Origin: Pyrenophora tritici-repentis
Taxonomy: Eukaryota; Ascomycota; Dothideomycetes; Pleosporales; Pleosporaceae
DNA length: 64,000 nucleotides
Assembly (NCBI RefSeq): GCF_003171515.1
Contig: NC_089394.1
Location: 1,674,001-1,738,000 of the forward strand
Reading direction: 5' to 3'
Positions 21,424-33,040 of this stretch are shown here, one piece after another; position 1 is the first letter of the stretch, and every line of letters starts with the position of its first letter. The translations under genes and the position numbers were made by a program. The notes beneath the pieces are model-generated. The model searched no databases. It saw only the letters and a list, made by a program, of their open reading frames with translations, and was not told the DNA's origin.

Positions 21424-22963
21424 TCACATTGTCTTGGTGGCGCCGTTGCGGGCAAGGTTCACCGAGAGTCTACTTATAGAGCTTGAGCGACGCACATGAA
21501 GAATAGGGCGATGCGATTCCGTGGATTTCCTACCAACAGACCGTTCAATCTTGCTAGGCACGCACGGGAAGGCTCGAAGAAGGAGTGGTCGTGGCTCTCT
21601 TCCATGGTAGCTAGCGGCTCTGACGAGAGAGGGGGCCGGGCGCTCTCCACTCTTTTTCTCAGGCTCTGTCGTGGTCGGGGCTGGGTTCGACTGAGGATCT
21701 TCAATCACGTGGGTTTGCGGTTGTGTATCAGGAGGCGAACCAGATTCCATCTCGGGTTGCGTGGTGTTCTGAGGCGACTGCCTTGCCATCGAAGTCGGCT
21801 TGGTGGGCCGGGAGAAGTTCGGAATATCCTGGACAGCATGTTTGGTGATGATTACAGGCTGCGCAACAACATGCGCTGATGAAGATTGTACGGGTCGTGG
21901 AATTCTTGAAGTGGCAGGGAGTGACCATCGCGGGATATTGGATCCAGTACTTGACCTGCGTGTCAAATGCGAGGTCGCTATAGAATGTCGCGTCTTCTCC
22001 AAAGGTTCCATTTCGGTAGTTTCGGCAACTGATGGGAGAACGGGGTTCCTGAGGCGCGTAGCACTGGATGATCGTGTGGAAAGACCGCGCTTCAGGCTTC
22101 TCCGGCGGGTAGGTGCGGTCGGGGTCACTACTTCCTCTTTCATATCGAGATGCACTTCCATGACGACCGCCACCTGGCCAGCAACATCTCGCGGATCCAG
22201 CATAGCCAACTCTCTATATCTTTCGTCAAACGTCCTCCACCATCTCTGGCTCATCAGGTTCAGAGTCATGGCTAGCGTGCGAGTGCAAGCCATGTTTTCG
22301 GTCCAGGTTTTGTGTATAGCAAGAGCACGCTCCATTTTTTGGCAAGCTTTCGCAACACGCTCTTTGCTCAGACGACTCCATGGTTTAAGGATTCCCACGA
22401 CATCATCACTTGGAGCATCTGCAGTGATCTCGCTCCAAATCATGTACAGGCGGTGAAGGTCCCATCCGGCGTTCAGCAGGTTGTTGCTGGTCATGACCAC
22501 GATGGTGCGCAGATCTGATATCTTATTGAGAGTGATAGTAGTTACCATTGTGGTAAACCGGAAGTTCTCGATACTATCCACAAGGTCCTCCAAATGGTCA
22601 TTGGATACGTCAGAGCCATGCGCACCTTCGACGACTGTAGAGCGCCGGGAGAACCGGGCATTGTTAGACGGGCGTCTCCGAGAGATCCAGGAAGGCGCGT
22701 AATTCGAGGCAACAACTGCACTGCGACGCGTGTGTGTGTTTGGTACACGCGTTTCCTGTCCCAACTTGGTCGAATGTCCTGTGGGGATAGGGTCTAAGAT
22801 GGCTGAGAAATATGCACACAATTCATTTGCGCCATTCATACGGATTGCGTCGCATCCTTCCATGCCAACATTGTCTTTGATACGTTAGCACGAAGGCAAT
22901 GAGGGTCCAGCAAGTAAGATACTAACCGGGCACGACGGTGTACATGCGAGTGTGGATGCCCAT
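21424..22963 (-). CDS. Uncharacterised fungal protein with helical core
   Basis: Exons 22963-22927 and 22874-21424 (intron 52 nt, GTTAGT donor, GCTAAC branch) give 495 residues starting MGIHTRMYTVVPDNVG. A helical region at about residues 95-260 (ISDLRTIVVMTSNNLLNAGW, WSRLSKERVAKACQKMERAL, NLMSQRWWRTFDERYRELA) is followed by a long disordered Ser/Thr/Pro/Arg-rich tail with SIxRxS-type phosphorylation sites. I do not recognise the family; a scaffold or regulatory protein is a guess from composition only. Confidence 0.65.
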
Positions 22964-24016
22964 CGGATGACGTTCTTGGCTACTTTGGCATTAATTTGAC
23001 GCAATATAAACACTGGGGAAACAGGTCGCTTACGATTAATTTAGCACTATAAGTGTACGGAAAAGGAAAGAGGCGGCTATGGCTGACAGTTTTTAGATAA
23101 ACGATTGAAGACCAGCTTCGGAGAATTCTTTTGTCGCAGCAAGTGAAAAGGGGTCCATCTGTCAAAGAGAGGTACCGTATTGTAGCAGACACGGTTGCTT
23201 CTGCTTACGTGATCGCTACCGGCTGAGTATGCTCAAAGACTTTGGAAGGTTTACAGTATTTGAATCAGTAACTGGGGACCGTTCCAACTTTCAAATGTTG
23301 AGGGTTGACTAGATGGGTCTGGCCGTTACGCTTAGGCCAGTCGAAGTTCTGTCGGATGTACTGCAATTTCTATGCTACAGCCGTCAGACGCGGGATGTCA
23401 ACAGAATAACTTGTGTTGACCCTGCGTCGGTCAAACCAAACGGTATGTTAGTCCGGTCACGTCCGCGCGACCGTGTTTTGAGCTCCCGCCGCATTGCGCG
23501 AATCGCGGCCTCGGTACCATGACTGCGGCCGAGATTGCATGCAGGGTGTTAACGGTCCGAAGGCTTGTCATAATATCATTATTGATTCTTTTATCTTTGT
23601 GATGCTACTATTCAAGCCCAAAATCCAGCAACCAAATGAACTCCTAAACGCTCAGACAGAGTCTCCACATACGCTTCCCGGTGTTGTGGTCGGTGGTATC
23701 GATCGGGCCGAGTCGTTAACGTCGTGGGAACAGAACATGCGATATCGATCAAGCACTATTCACTGTTAAGTTCAGTTACATGTACATGCCAGAGGGCTGG
23801 CGAGGGAAGAATAGAAAGGAGGGGTCGTGTTGCGGACAAAGTGCACGATGAAAGCGATGGGAGTCTTTTCGATTTGGATGACAACAATGTGTTATTGGCT
23901 GTGCAATGCCAATTAGCATTCGTCTGTCCTCATCTACTCGGTACCTTCGTCGCTTTCGCTCGTGCAGTCTTGTATGGCGCAGTGTAAGCGAAAGGGCGAA
24001 GGTGGGGGTGAACTTA
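22964..24016. other. Intergenic, no gene supported
   Basis: No frame with support on either strand and no repeat matched elsewhere in the window. Confidence 0.5.
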
Positions 24017-24517
24017 CTACAAGCTTAGCGTCAGGTCACCGCGAATGCTCGCTTTGAGTTCAATCTCGATTTCCAAATTCGCCTCCAACGTCAACTTTAG
24101 ACCGTCCTGGTCCTTCAGCTCGCTGCCCTTTTGTTGCGGCTCCATGCGGTAGGGTTCGTTTGGGTTTGTGCCGCGCATGGGGATCTCTCCTCTCATTGCG
24201 CGCGCATGTGTGACGGGGCCGTCCATTGATGTGCTGTCGGGACCGATGCGCTCGAACATGCCCATCTTTTGGAGGTCGCCATTTGCATCGGCTTCCTCGA
24301 GGACTTCTAACGATGTAGTGTGCATGTACTTTCCGTTCTTCTTGTCTTCTTCGAGACGTTGACGGCGGGCACGGCGCGATGATGAGCGGGACCGTGCAGA
24401 CTGTAAGCCCGCCTCCCGTTTGTCTTGTTTCTTCTTGTTGATGGCCTTTTGCTGTGCCATGGTCGACCTCTCCTGCACCTCCGAGTCGGAGCCGTTGTCT
24501 TGGTTTTTGTCCGCCAT
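24017..24517 (-). CDS. Small basic protein with conserved C-terminal motif (paralogue 1)
   Basis: 166 residues from the second ATG at 24517 (MADKNQDNGSDSE), chosen because the neighbouring paralogue also begins MAD. An Arg/Ser/Lys-rich N-terminal half (SRSSSRRARRQRLEEDKKNG) precedes a C-terminal block, LTLEANLEIEIELKASI then RGDLTLSL, that closely matches the end of the gene at 25642. The alternating hydrophobic/charged pattern suggests an amphipathic strand or helix. A GTAAGT overlaps the stop codon, as in the paralogue. Function unknown. Confidence 0.6.
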   Translation of the reverse strand: MADKNQDNGSDSEVQERSTMAQQKAINKKKQDKREAGLQSARSRSSSRRARRQRLEEDKKNGKYMHTTSLEVLEEADANGDLQKMGMFERIGPDSTSMDGPVTHARAMRGEIPMRGTNPNEPYRMEPQQKGSELKDQDGLKLTLEANLEIEIELKASIRGDLTLSL

Positions 24518-25641
24518 GTCGTCGGGAATCCTTGCGATCATTCAATGTCTCAGGCGGGTGATGGGACGAAAACTGCGGTAAACAGTATCTCAAGTGTATA
24601 GTAAATGAGGTTGAAAGGGAAACTTCAGACAGGGTAAACTGCCAAACAACAAGTTCCAAGGTCAAAGTCCAGGTCAAGGTTCAAGCAAGAGCCGGAGGTT
24701 CCACACAAGGACGCATGCCGCGACTAGCATCATGGCAGCTCCACGCCAAAAACAAGATTACTCGCAACGCCTGAGATGACCAGCACCAGCGCTGCAGAAC
24801 AAGGCTACAGGCCACAGCAGAAAGTCTAGCCCGTTCCCACTTCATCCGCCGCTGCTGCACCCACTATCCGTTTCACCGTTCTAGCATAGGGCCGGTGACG
24901 TCAAACATTTATCCCCAAGCGACCTCGTCTCCACATACTTGACGGCTGTCGGTTGCATGATATGAGACTGACGTAAAATCCTTGTTTTGGCTGATGTGGC
25001 TCTGCAAAGATCACTACTCTTTTTTCTCCTTAGCTGACGACGCGCGAGGCAGGCGAAGCGGACCAGTCTGCTCCGCCAAGCCTCTTCCGTTCCACGTCCC
25101 TGGCTAGACCAACTTCCCGTTCCAAACTTCCCATCAATCGCCTAACGCGGTCCGCTGACCGCGCTGTCAATAACCGTTTCGCTATTGCACTTCCTGCTGC
25201 TCCCAAGCCGTGGCGAGGCAAAATCCTGTCTCGTCGCATAGCGAGGAAACGAACGTGGTTGGAGCCTGCCTGATTGCGAAGACGCTTGTTTCTATATCTA
25301 GTTTATGATATCATATTGCGTTCAAGTAACTATACAGTTTGAGTTCACCATTTATCGAATATCACGTGTCAATTGTAAACCTCGGCTCCATCATCACCCA
25401 AATCAAGGCCAGAGATTACTATTTGATTTCAGGTAAAAGTACGATTGGTTTTGTTGTATTCTGAATACATTGCGCACAGGCACTGTGGCACTACCTGCGA
25501 AAACTCCAGGCCAAAACGCCATCCAAATGTTCAATTAAAACCGTGCGATACATGTCGTGCATTAGCATTAATCGTCGAGTACAGTTTAGTTCCTGAGCAA
25601 TGTTAGCAATGCGAATCATCAATGTCTGACATAATTGTCAC
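24518..25641. other. Intergenic between the two paralogues
   Basis: No gene supported; a 69-codon antisense frame at 25030-25239 is probably chance. If the paralogue at 25642 is spliced at its end, its last exon extends to about 25586. Confidence 0.5.
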
Positions 25642-26352
25642 TTACAGTAATCCAAGTGTGAGGTCACCGTGGATCTTGGCCTTGAGCTGAATCTCAATGT
25701 CGAGATTGAGCTCCAATCGCAGTCGCAGTTGCTCGCCTCCATCCTTTCCACCTTCTTCTTCACCACCGCCGCCGCCGCCAGTCAGACCTCCAAGGGCCTT
25801 GCCAGCAGTGTCGCCAACTTGGTTGACGGCGTTACCAGCGGTGTTTTGGACCATGTCTCCAGCACCACCGAGCGCGTCTCCTCCAGGGACGTTCTCGGTG
25901 ATGTCGTCGAGTGGACCGCCGCCCTTTCCGCCCTTCTTCTGGCGCTGGCGGTTGCGACGGCCGCCTGATTGCGAGACATCCGACCGCGCATCCGATTCGG
26001 CACCAGACTCTGCGCCTCGACGGCCGCGGCCACGCGACTGGCGGCGTCTCGATTGCGACTTGGACTTTTCTTGCTGGGGTTCATCGGAGTCGTCGGCGTC
26101 GGCGCCGTTGGATTGCTTTTTGGATTCTGCGTCCTCTTGCTCAGCTTTCCCTTCGCCATCGCTATCGGGGGCAGGAGTGGCTTCAGGAGTGGGCTGCTGT
26201 TGAGGCTTCTTTCCGCCCAGCTTCTTCGGCGTCTTCCTTTCGGTTTTCTTACTCGATGATTCCGCGCTGCCCTTGCCGCCTACCGAGGCGTTGGCGTCTG
26301 CCTGTCCCTCTCCCGACACGGATTGCTTGTTCTCCTCGACTGTATCCGCCAT
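25642..26352 (-). CDS. Low-complexity protein with conserved C-terminal motif (paralogue 2)
   Basis: 236 residues starting MADTVEENKQSVSGEG. An acidic/Gln/Lys-rich first half contains an RGRGRRG patch, then amphipathic LEA-like segments rich in Gly/Asp/Ala (about 145-190), and a C-terminus RLELNLDIEIQLKAKI then HGDLTLGLL shared with the gene at 24017. The unspliced stop TAA lies inside a GTAAGT donor; splicing a 53-nt intron (25593-25645, GCTAAC branch, CTCAG acceptor) would end the protein ..GLLN at 25586 instead. The two ends differ by one residue, so either is tolerated. Function unknown. Confidence 0.65.
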   Translation of the reverse strand: MADTVEENKQSVSGEGQADANASVGGKGSAESSSKKTERKTPKKLGGKKPQQQPTPEATPAPDSDGEGKAEQEDAESKKQSNGADADDSDEPQQEKSKSQSRRRQSRGRGRRGAESGAESDARSDVSQSGGRRNRQRQKKGGKGGGPLDDITENVPGGDALGGAGDMVQNTAGNAVNQVGDTAGKALGGLTGGGGGGEEEGGKDGGEQLRLRLELNLDIEIQLKAKIHGDLTLGLL

Positions 26353-27281
26353 GGTGTTGATGCGGTTTTAGGAGTGATTTGTGGAAGTAGTAGTATGAGT
26401 GATGCTTTGCGCACAAGACGTAAGTAAACTCAATGCTGCTTCGGAAGTTCGACAAGAATCTAGGGGCCACGGGAGCAATTTGTTGGTAAGATAATACCCG
26501 ACAAGAGCACAGGAACCGGTTTGATGCTTGGACGCTTCTTGTTACCCATGCCGCTACACGACCCACCCGTCATGCGGCCTGACGCACAATGTGGCACCCA
26601 CATTCACCCCACTCACGAGGCGAGATCCCTCGTCTCAAAACCTGACGTCATATCTGGATCCCTCAGCCCCGGGACACCAGCCACACCTTTGACACCTGGC
26701 AACATCCCGGAAGATCAATGCAAATTTCGCTTCGGCAACTGTGCCCACTCCAATGCGTTCCAGGCTTTTTCTCGTTCCCTGATACCATGTCTGATTAGAG
26801 CGCGGATAGTCGTCCGTTAGTCCGGTGTCAATGGATCGAATCGATCGAGCAACGCGTCAGCCAGACGCGTTCATGTCGATCGCGTTGCCATCGTATGACT
26901 TCCAAGGTTGTGTTGTGAAGTTGATATTACTGGATTCCATGCAATGGCTAGCGAAGAACTACATCATGTGATATAAGCCTCGCAGTCAGCCTCCCTAGCC
27001 TGCTTACCATACGACGGAAGCTTGCCGTATTATGAAACTAACCGAAATTGTGGACTTCCTGTCTTGGTCGAAGGCTGAAGTTTATCAAGGATGTTGGAAT
27101 TTTGCTAGCAGCTAGCGGGCGTTGAGAAAGGACTAGACGATCGCGGGGTATGGCTCGTTCATCTTCCGATCATCGCCGGGCCGACGGCCTCCGGGCAAGC
27201 GCGATACATCGTCCACACACCGCGCCTAGTCCAGCTCCCATAGGAGAACAGCCACCAGGAAAAGATCGCGATCAACTACCA
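26353..27281. other. Intergenic, no gene supported
   Basis: Divergent spacer. The frame of the next gene is open upstream to an ATG at 27150, but that extension is low-complexity. Confidence 0.45.
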
Positions 27282-28025
27282 ATGGGTTCCCCAAACACCC
27301 AGGATGAAGCCACCAGGCAGCGCATCATTAAGCACATGAACACTGACCACCACGACTCTGTACGCGCGCTAGAACAACGTAACGCTGATGTCAAGCACGA
27401 GTCTCGTTTCTGATTCTGACCGCAGATACGCCGATATGTCGAGGCCTTCGCTTCCAAGTCCGTGTTCCAGAGCCGCAAGGCGCAGATGATCGATATCGAT
27501 CTCAACCAGATGGTGATTAGCTCCGGGGACGGCCAACGATCCGTCATCACTTTCGATCCACCGATGCAAAATCTCCGCGAAGCCCGTGAGCGCGTTGTGC
27601 AGCTGGACAAAGATGCGCAGCAAATCCTAGGCCGAAGTGATATTCCAGTCACAACCTTCATCCCCACGTACAGGCACCCGACCCATTTGGCTCTGTTCAC
27701 AACGTCCTTACTGTGCTTCCTTTTGCTTCCTCGACAGGCCAACTGGCAACCTGGTTCGCTACTTTACGATAGCGTGCTACATCTCGTACCAGGTACCGCC
27801 AGCTTTGTTGCTAAATTCGGTTGGACCGTCGTTTTTCTCATGCTAGCTCATGTTATTGAGGCTTTCATCATGGTGAGAAAGCTGGCAAGGCACGGATGCA
27901 CCTTTCTTGATGCGGTGTGGTGGAAATGGGTAGGTACCTGCCTCGTAGAGGGCTTTACTTCGTTCAGGAGATTGGACGCTTTGGTCGAAGAGAAGAAGAG
28001 GGAGAAAGAGGCTAAGAAGCATTGA
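27282..28025 (+). CDS. DUF2470-domain membrane protein
   Basis: Exons 27282-27359 and 27426-28025 give 225 residues. The join creates IIKHMNTDHHDSIRRYVEAF, the typical start of a DUF2470 domain (related to the C-terminal domain of HugZ-like haem-utilisation proteins), ending near residue 95 (FDPPMQNLREARERVVQLD). The second half has three or four hydrophobic segments (LALFTTSLLCFLLL, FGWTVVFLMLAHVIEAFIMV and the region around VWWKWVGTCLVEGF) and a Lys/Glu-rich tail ending KKREKEAKKH, which can act as an ER-retrieval KKxx-like signal. A small ER or organelle membrane protein is likely; its activity is unknown. Confidence 0.75.
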
Positions 28026-28359
28026 ATGGTGTCATTGTTCACTGGTATCTCAGGTTTCGCAGTTCATGTTGAGCCTCGTCGGGGCACGTGATTGCGCATT
28101 GTCTCGTAAACCTAGCGTGTGCATGTTTGAGTCGGGGGCAGCAGCATGTGGAGAAAGAAAGCATTGTTGTATCTTGTGTTGAGCGATATAAAGCAATCCA
28201 GTGTATCCTAAGGCTCTGGCTTGTTAGTACCTACAGAGATGCGTGTGCTAGGGCAGCAAAGAGTCATAATTATCATCATTTTTGACCCTGCACAGCCTTG
28301 CTCAAGGCTACCGAGTGAGGCGGGTGTGGCTTTTTCGCAGTCTGCCTTGCCTCCGCCGC

Positions 28360-28435
28360 GCACCTGGGTGACATGAAATACTTGACATAATAGTATACAA
28401 AGGCCACTGTAGGCGCCATGCACGCCTGTTAGGTG
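28360..28435. repeat. Foldback repeat, family 1, truncated copy 2
   Basis: GCACCTGGGTGACATGAAATACTTGAC.. matches the left end of the 4843 copy and continues through GGCC..TGTAGGCGCC to AGGTGC, where homology stops. The right inverted repeat is missing. Confidence 0.65.
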
Positions 28436-28648
28436 CGATGCTGCTTAAAGTGCAGAGTCTATTCAAGATTATGAGTGCGTGCTGAGAACATTGTTGTGGT
28501 TGCGCCTACGTGAGGGGTATGGACCTCAACCCCCCTCTTCCTAGCAGAGCCGCATGACGGAGTTGCCGGAAATTACGGCGGTGAAAAGTCTAGAGAATTA
28601 CCGAAAATTACGGTGATGCAAAGCCTGGGGAATTGAGTTGGTCAGGCC

Positions 28649-28925
28649 ATTTTGCACTAAGCCTATTTAGCACGCTACCAATCGTAACATGTTTGTTCGC
28701 GTCGAGTGTATCTGTGCTAGGTGTGAAAGAGGTGCCAAATCAAAACGGTGCCTAGGTAGTTCAAGAATATGGATGACATCATTCACTCCGAGTGCTAGCG
28801 CTGACCTTTGCTGCAATGTAAGATAGCCAATCGTAACTCGTTCAAGGGCGGCCCAGGCAAGTGATTGCGGCGATGCATAACTGAGAGAGCTGCGATGTGG
28901 ACGCAATTTTGCACTAAGCCTATTT
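28649..28925. repeat. 20-bp direct repeat pair
   Basis: ATTTTGCACTAAGCCTATTT occurs at 28649-28668 and again at 28906-28925, 257 bases apart. A shorter shared CCAATCGTAAC lies inside. This may be the trace of an old insertion; no coding content. Confidence 0.6.
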
Positions 28926-29216
28926 GTATCGAACGTTGTAACGAGCGTCACGTGTTGTCGATTCTTGCGACTAAAGTATGAGAAGTGCTTAAAATATATG
29001 AAGATACGGCATGTATCACACACTTCGCAGAAGACTTGCGCAAATGAACTGGATATCAAACTTTACGTGTTGATGACTATATCTATCCCACCGGCGAGCA
29101 TACTCACATCATCTTTCTCCAAGGGGTACATATACCACTAGCGCACTTTATGTAGACGATGGAGGTGCCGCATTGGCACCGCTCTTATCGTTTAAGATCG
29201 AAGGGCACATCAAGCT

Positions 29217-32200
29217 CTAAGAGCGCTATTAGTATTCAACCATGCGAGAAAACAGTTGACATTGACATACCATGATCGCGGAAACTCGATCTGAGCCCTG
29301 CACTTCTTTGGAAAGTCCAAATCCACCGCGCGCAAGTTGTAATTTGCGCAACTGGCGGGATTGAACTGCCTGAGAGCTGTTAGAACCAGAAGACTCCAAA
29401 ATGAGTCATCTCTTACCTCCTCAATTGTATCCTTCATAATGTACCGAATAATCGTAACTGCTCTCTCTTGTCCAAGTCGTATAACACGCCCAATTGCTTG
29501 ATTCTCCACTGAAGGATTCCATTGTGGCTCGACGATATGGATGATATTGGCTGCCTTGAGCTTGTTCGAGCCGACTGCGCCAGTGCCCAGAGTTATCAAC
29601 AAAACCCTCGTAGTCGATGACTCCTCAAAATCAGTGAGAATACGGCTTCGTTTGCTGGCAGATAAAGTGCCATGTATGCGGAAGCACGAGATGGAGTACT
29701 TGTCGAATAGGCTAGCAGTAATGTCGAGAGTCGTTTTCCAGAAAGAAAAGATGATGCTAGTATATCTTTAGCGCATGAAAGTAGGTGATAAGAAGCCAAC
29801 TATCAAGGTTTTACCAATTTGTTGAGAAAGAGACTTGCCATTTATCTCTGATGCTTTGATTGCGGACGTTGTCAAGGAGCGAGAGTAGTTTGGTAGGGTA
29901 CTCCGTAACCTTTATCTTATCGCTGTCATTCTCAGCCGAAGAAGGGTTAACCAAAAAGGAGTGTATATCTGCTCTCAATCCACAGATAGGGCATCGGCTG
30001 CGACCGTCTTCTAGATTTTCGTCCAAATCTGTTTCAAACTCGACAAGACATACCCCACACAGCAAATGCTGGCAGACAATGAGTGTGCCAGAGCTTTGAT
30101 CGTCCCTTTGATACATGGCCACAATGTCGCAGTCACAATTGATGCATTTGGCATCTGAGGAGGTTTGCAAAAAGCTCAAAGCTTCTTCAGGCTCGATGGG
30201 GAGTCCACGGGCATGTTTCCTATTAATCAAAGCCTTTTCTCCGTCGTTGCAGAATAGTCGCATGCCTAATATGGCTTGTATGACATGCTGATTTGCTTTT
30301 TGAATACTATGGCCCGACACTGCCAAGTCGATCGCATGTCTACAGCCTTCTGCATAGTCGTGGTATTGTATATGCTCCTTAGGGGAAAGCTGGAGAAGCG
30401 TTGTCATCGTGATTGGCTCAGGCTGATTCAACAGCGCTTTTGTTCGGCGCAAACATATCGCCTGAAGTAGCGTACTCATATTCGCGAAGCGTCCGTTTGT
30501 GTTGGTAAGAATGGGAGTGCTGATGCTTCTGCGAAAGACGACTAGATCTTCGAGCACTGGTACTCTCAGAAACTTGACGAGCGCACCAAGATCTTCTAGA
30601 GAGTTCTGGATAGGTGTTCCTGTAAGGCACCAACGTATATGTGCGGGTATAGATTGTATGGCTCTGTATTGTTTCCGTGACGGATTCCGAATGTAGTGAG
30701 CTACAAAAATGAGCATATATCGTAATAGAGAGCTTGGGGAGATGTAATTACCCTCGTCCAGTACGAGGCGGTACCAGGCAACATGGCTCAATATAGCTTG
30801 TCCGCGGCAGAAGTCTGTAGCAATGGTTGCGTATGTCTTGAGGACTATATCTTTGCGAAGTAAATCAGAAAGATCGATAGCCTTGTCTGAACCATGATAA
30901 CGATGCACAACAACGGTTTCAGGAAGGAGATGTCTATTCGATGTCAGAAAGTTCAAACCATATGTATTGTATCACAGACTTCCTGATCTCCTCTTCCCAG
31001 CTGTCCAACAACACTGACAACATTAGCCTTATGTCTGATTAAGTGTGGGAATCTATCAAAGCTCACATGACGAAGGTACAACGACGAGGGTTGTCTTGGA
31101 GGGAGTAATGTCTTGCCATGATGTTGTCGAACCTCTTGTATGGGTTACAGCGTAATCGAGAGCTCTTCCTAGTGAATTCACTATGACGGCCAACATCGAA
31201 AGTGTTTTCCCCAGACCCATATCATCCGCAATAATGCCACCCGGGATATCCTCTCTTTCGCTTATTTTGGCACCGGTTATGGAGTGTTTATAACTAGGAA
31301 TTTCAGTGTGAATACGATAGGCTGCACAGGAGAAGCCAGACTCCGCAACAATCAATCGATCGACATGATTGATTCCTATATAGGTTAAAGAGTTACTTTA
31401 TTAGGCAGCCTTTAACCTAGATAGGAATCAATCATGCCGATCCGATTGATTGTTGCGGAGTCTGGGAGAAGCTCACTAGAACGAACCCCCGGGCGGATAG
31501 TGGGGTCTCCAAAGGCTTAATGGAGGAGGCAGATCTCCCGTCTCTCTTGCGATCATGTAATCAACGGCTTCTTTCTGGTATCTTTTCGGCATCAGCAAAT
31601 GTCAACGTGTTGTACAAAAACTTACTTCATCAGGACGGTGCGTATCTGCGTGCTCGTTACCACTTCTCTCAGAAACCTAGTTTGAGGTATATGGTCCAAT
31701 ATAGAGTCCAGCTCCAGTCTCGAAACTTCTTTGTCGGCATCTTGAATTGTTACCTCTGAATTTTCTTTTGGTGTGTTTAACACGTGGATGTGTGAGACAT
31801 TAGGTAGTTTAAGGTACTGAGGGTTGTCATAGGGTAGTGATACCGTAGTAAACCTCGGGCATTGAAGGAAACATTTCGCATCGCCGAGTAATTTACCCGC
31901 CGATTTAGCGACTGTCGTGACCCCGGGTCCGTTGATGATCATGTCTAATGAGAGAGTAGCAGATGTTCCAGACTTTCTCCACTCTCCTCTGGCGTTTTGG
32001 AGGCTTGCCCACAAGGTAACACCTTCTAGCCGGACGCCTGGGAGGTTCTTTAAACGTTTTAAAACTCGTGAAAGTCTTCCGTTCAAGCATCCGAAATTGA
32101 CGCCATCGTATGATCTCATCCAGCAGTAGCTATCGACGAAGCTGGGCTCAAACGTGATGATACTGTCCTTCTCATCTTTTGGTGGATTCTCACAGAAAGC

Positions 32201-32709
32201 TAGCGGATCCCCCCTGATTTGCAGGGACAGATCAAGTAACTATTGAAGTAAGCCTCTGAGTTGAAATAGATATCGTTGGTTTTGGTCATTACTGAGCCAT
32301 AACAGACAATCTCCCCTTTATCCAGTCCTTCAGAATACTGCAATGGACTTCTGCTTGAGCTTCGTGAATTATCGTGTGAACCATGCGTGTCGTTGATGCT
32401 ACTAGATATGCCAGACTCAAGGCTTGATTCGTGCTCAGTATGACCTGAATCAGCGATCAGCAGACTCCGCAACAATCAATCGGATCGGCATGATTGATTC
32501 CTATCTAGGTTAAAGGCTGCCTAATAAAGTAACTCTTTAACCTATATAGGAATCAATCATGTCGATCGATTGATTGTTGCGGAGTCTGGCGATCAGTACA
32601 ATGCCAATTTCTCAGCCTTTTACGCAGCAGTACCGGAACTTGAGGTAGAAGATACAGATCGCCTCTTTGATACCGTTGGATGATCGCTCGGATGCAAGAA
32701 TCTTTTCAT
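29217..32709 (-). CDS. SNF2-family helicase, Rad5/Rad16 type
   Basis: Eleven exons, 903 residues: 32709-32624, 32422-32293, 32239-31626, 31581-31477, 31293-31067, 31013-30980, 30933-30752, 30700-29815, 29756-29417, 29369-29271, 29225-29217; the sum is a multiple of three. Motifs in order: Q-motif-like MKYQKEAVDYMI, Walker A IIADDMGLGKT, DEAH (completed by splicing to LDEAHYIRNPS), LTGTPIQN, a degenerate RING insertion (CINCDCD, CQHLLCGVC, CPICG) and the second lobe (FSFWKTTLDI, IHGTLSASKR, LLITLGTGAVGSN, QAIGRVIRLGQ). This layout is that of Rad5/Rad16/HLTF ATPases, which remodel chromatin or damaged forks and may have ubiquitin-ligase activity. Two identical MITEs lie in introns 1 and 4 without breaking the frame. 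Confidence 0.85.
31337..31464 (+). mobile_element. hAT-type MITE, copy A (in helicase intron 4)
   Basis: 128 bases beginning CAGACTCCGCAACAATC and ending with its inverse, with near-complete inverted repeats of about 55 bases each side of a short loop. It is flanked by the 8-bp duplication GGAGAAGC (31329-31336 and 31465-31472). An 8-bp duplication and CAG terminus indicate a hAT-derived non-autonomous element. It lies inside a 183-nt intron (31294-31476) that would be 47 nt without it. Confidence 0.92.
32461..32588 (-). mobile_element. hAT-type MITE, copy B (in helicase intron 1)
   Basis: 128 bases, the exact reverse complement of copy A, flanked by a different 8-bp duplication GCGATCAG (32453-32460 and 32589-32596), so it is an independent insertion. 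It sits in intron 1 (32423-32623), which would be 65 nt without it. Confidence 0.92.
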
Positions 32710-33040
32710 CGTGAATTGTACCAGGTGGGTACCTAATACATCGTGTGGTTGCGACGGGTACCTAGATGTTAGCTCCAGGAAGCGACCTGGGCAAAATATA
32801 ACGCCAATTGTCCAAAATTCGCCACGTCAGCGGCACATTGTGTGACTTGCATGTCGTCGCACAGTCTGGGCGGGCTGAGTGATGGGGGCGGATATTGACC
32901 GGTGGGCTCAGAACGGCAATGCCATGGGCCGACAGGCCACCCTCGCACAGCACCACGGCTGCCCTTCACTTCCAACTTAACACTTACATGATCATTACCG
33001 TCAAGACTACCAGATTATGGCTGCCCAAGCTACTGCGTTC

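Larger units (their letters stand above)
28026..29216. other. Intergenic with repeats
   Basis: No gene supported. Contains a truncated foldback element at 28360, a degenerate tandem of about 35 bases (GGAAATTACGGCGGTGAAAAG and GAAAATTACGGTGATGCAAAG around 28567-28625) and a 20-bp direct repeat pair from 28649. Confidence 0.5.

Noticed and set aside
25030..25239. Arg-rich 69-codon minus-strand frame with an ATG
   Set aside because: Short, isolated and without neighbours or motifs; such frames occur by chance in GC-rich DNA.
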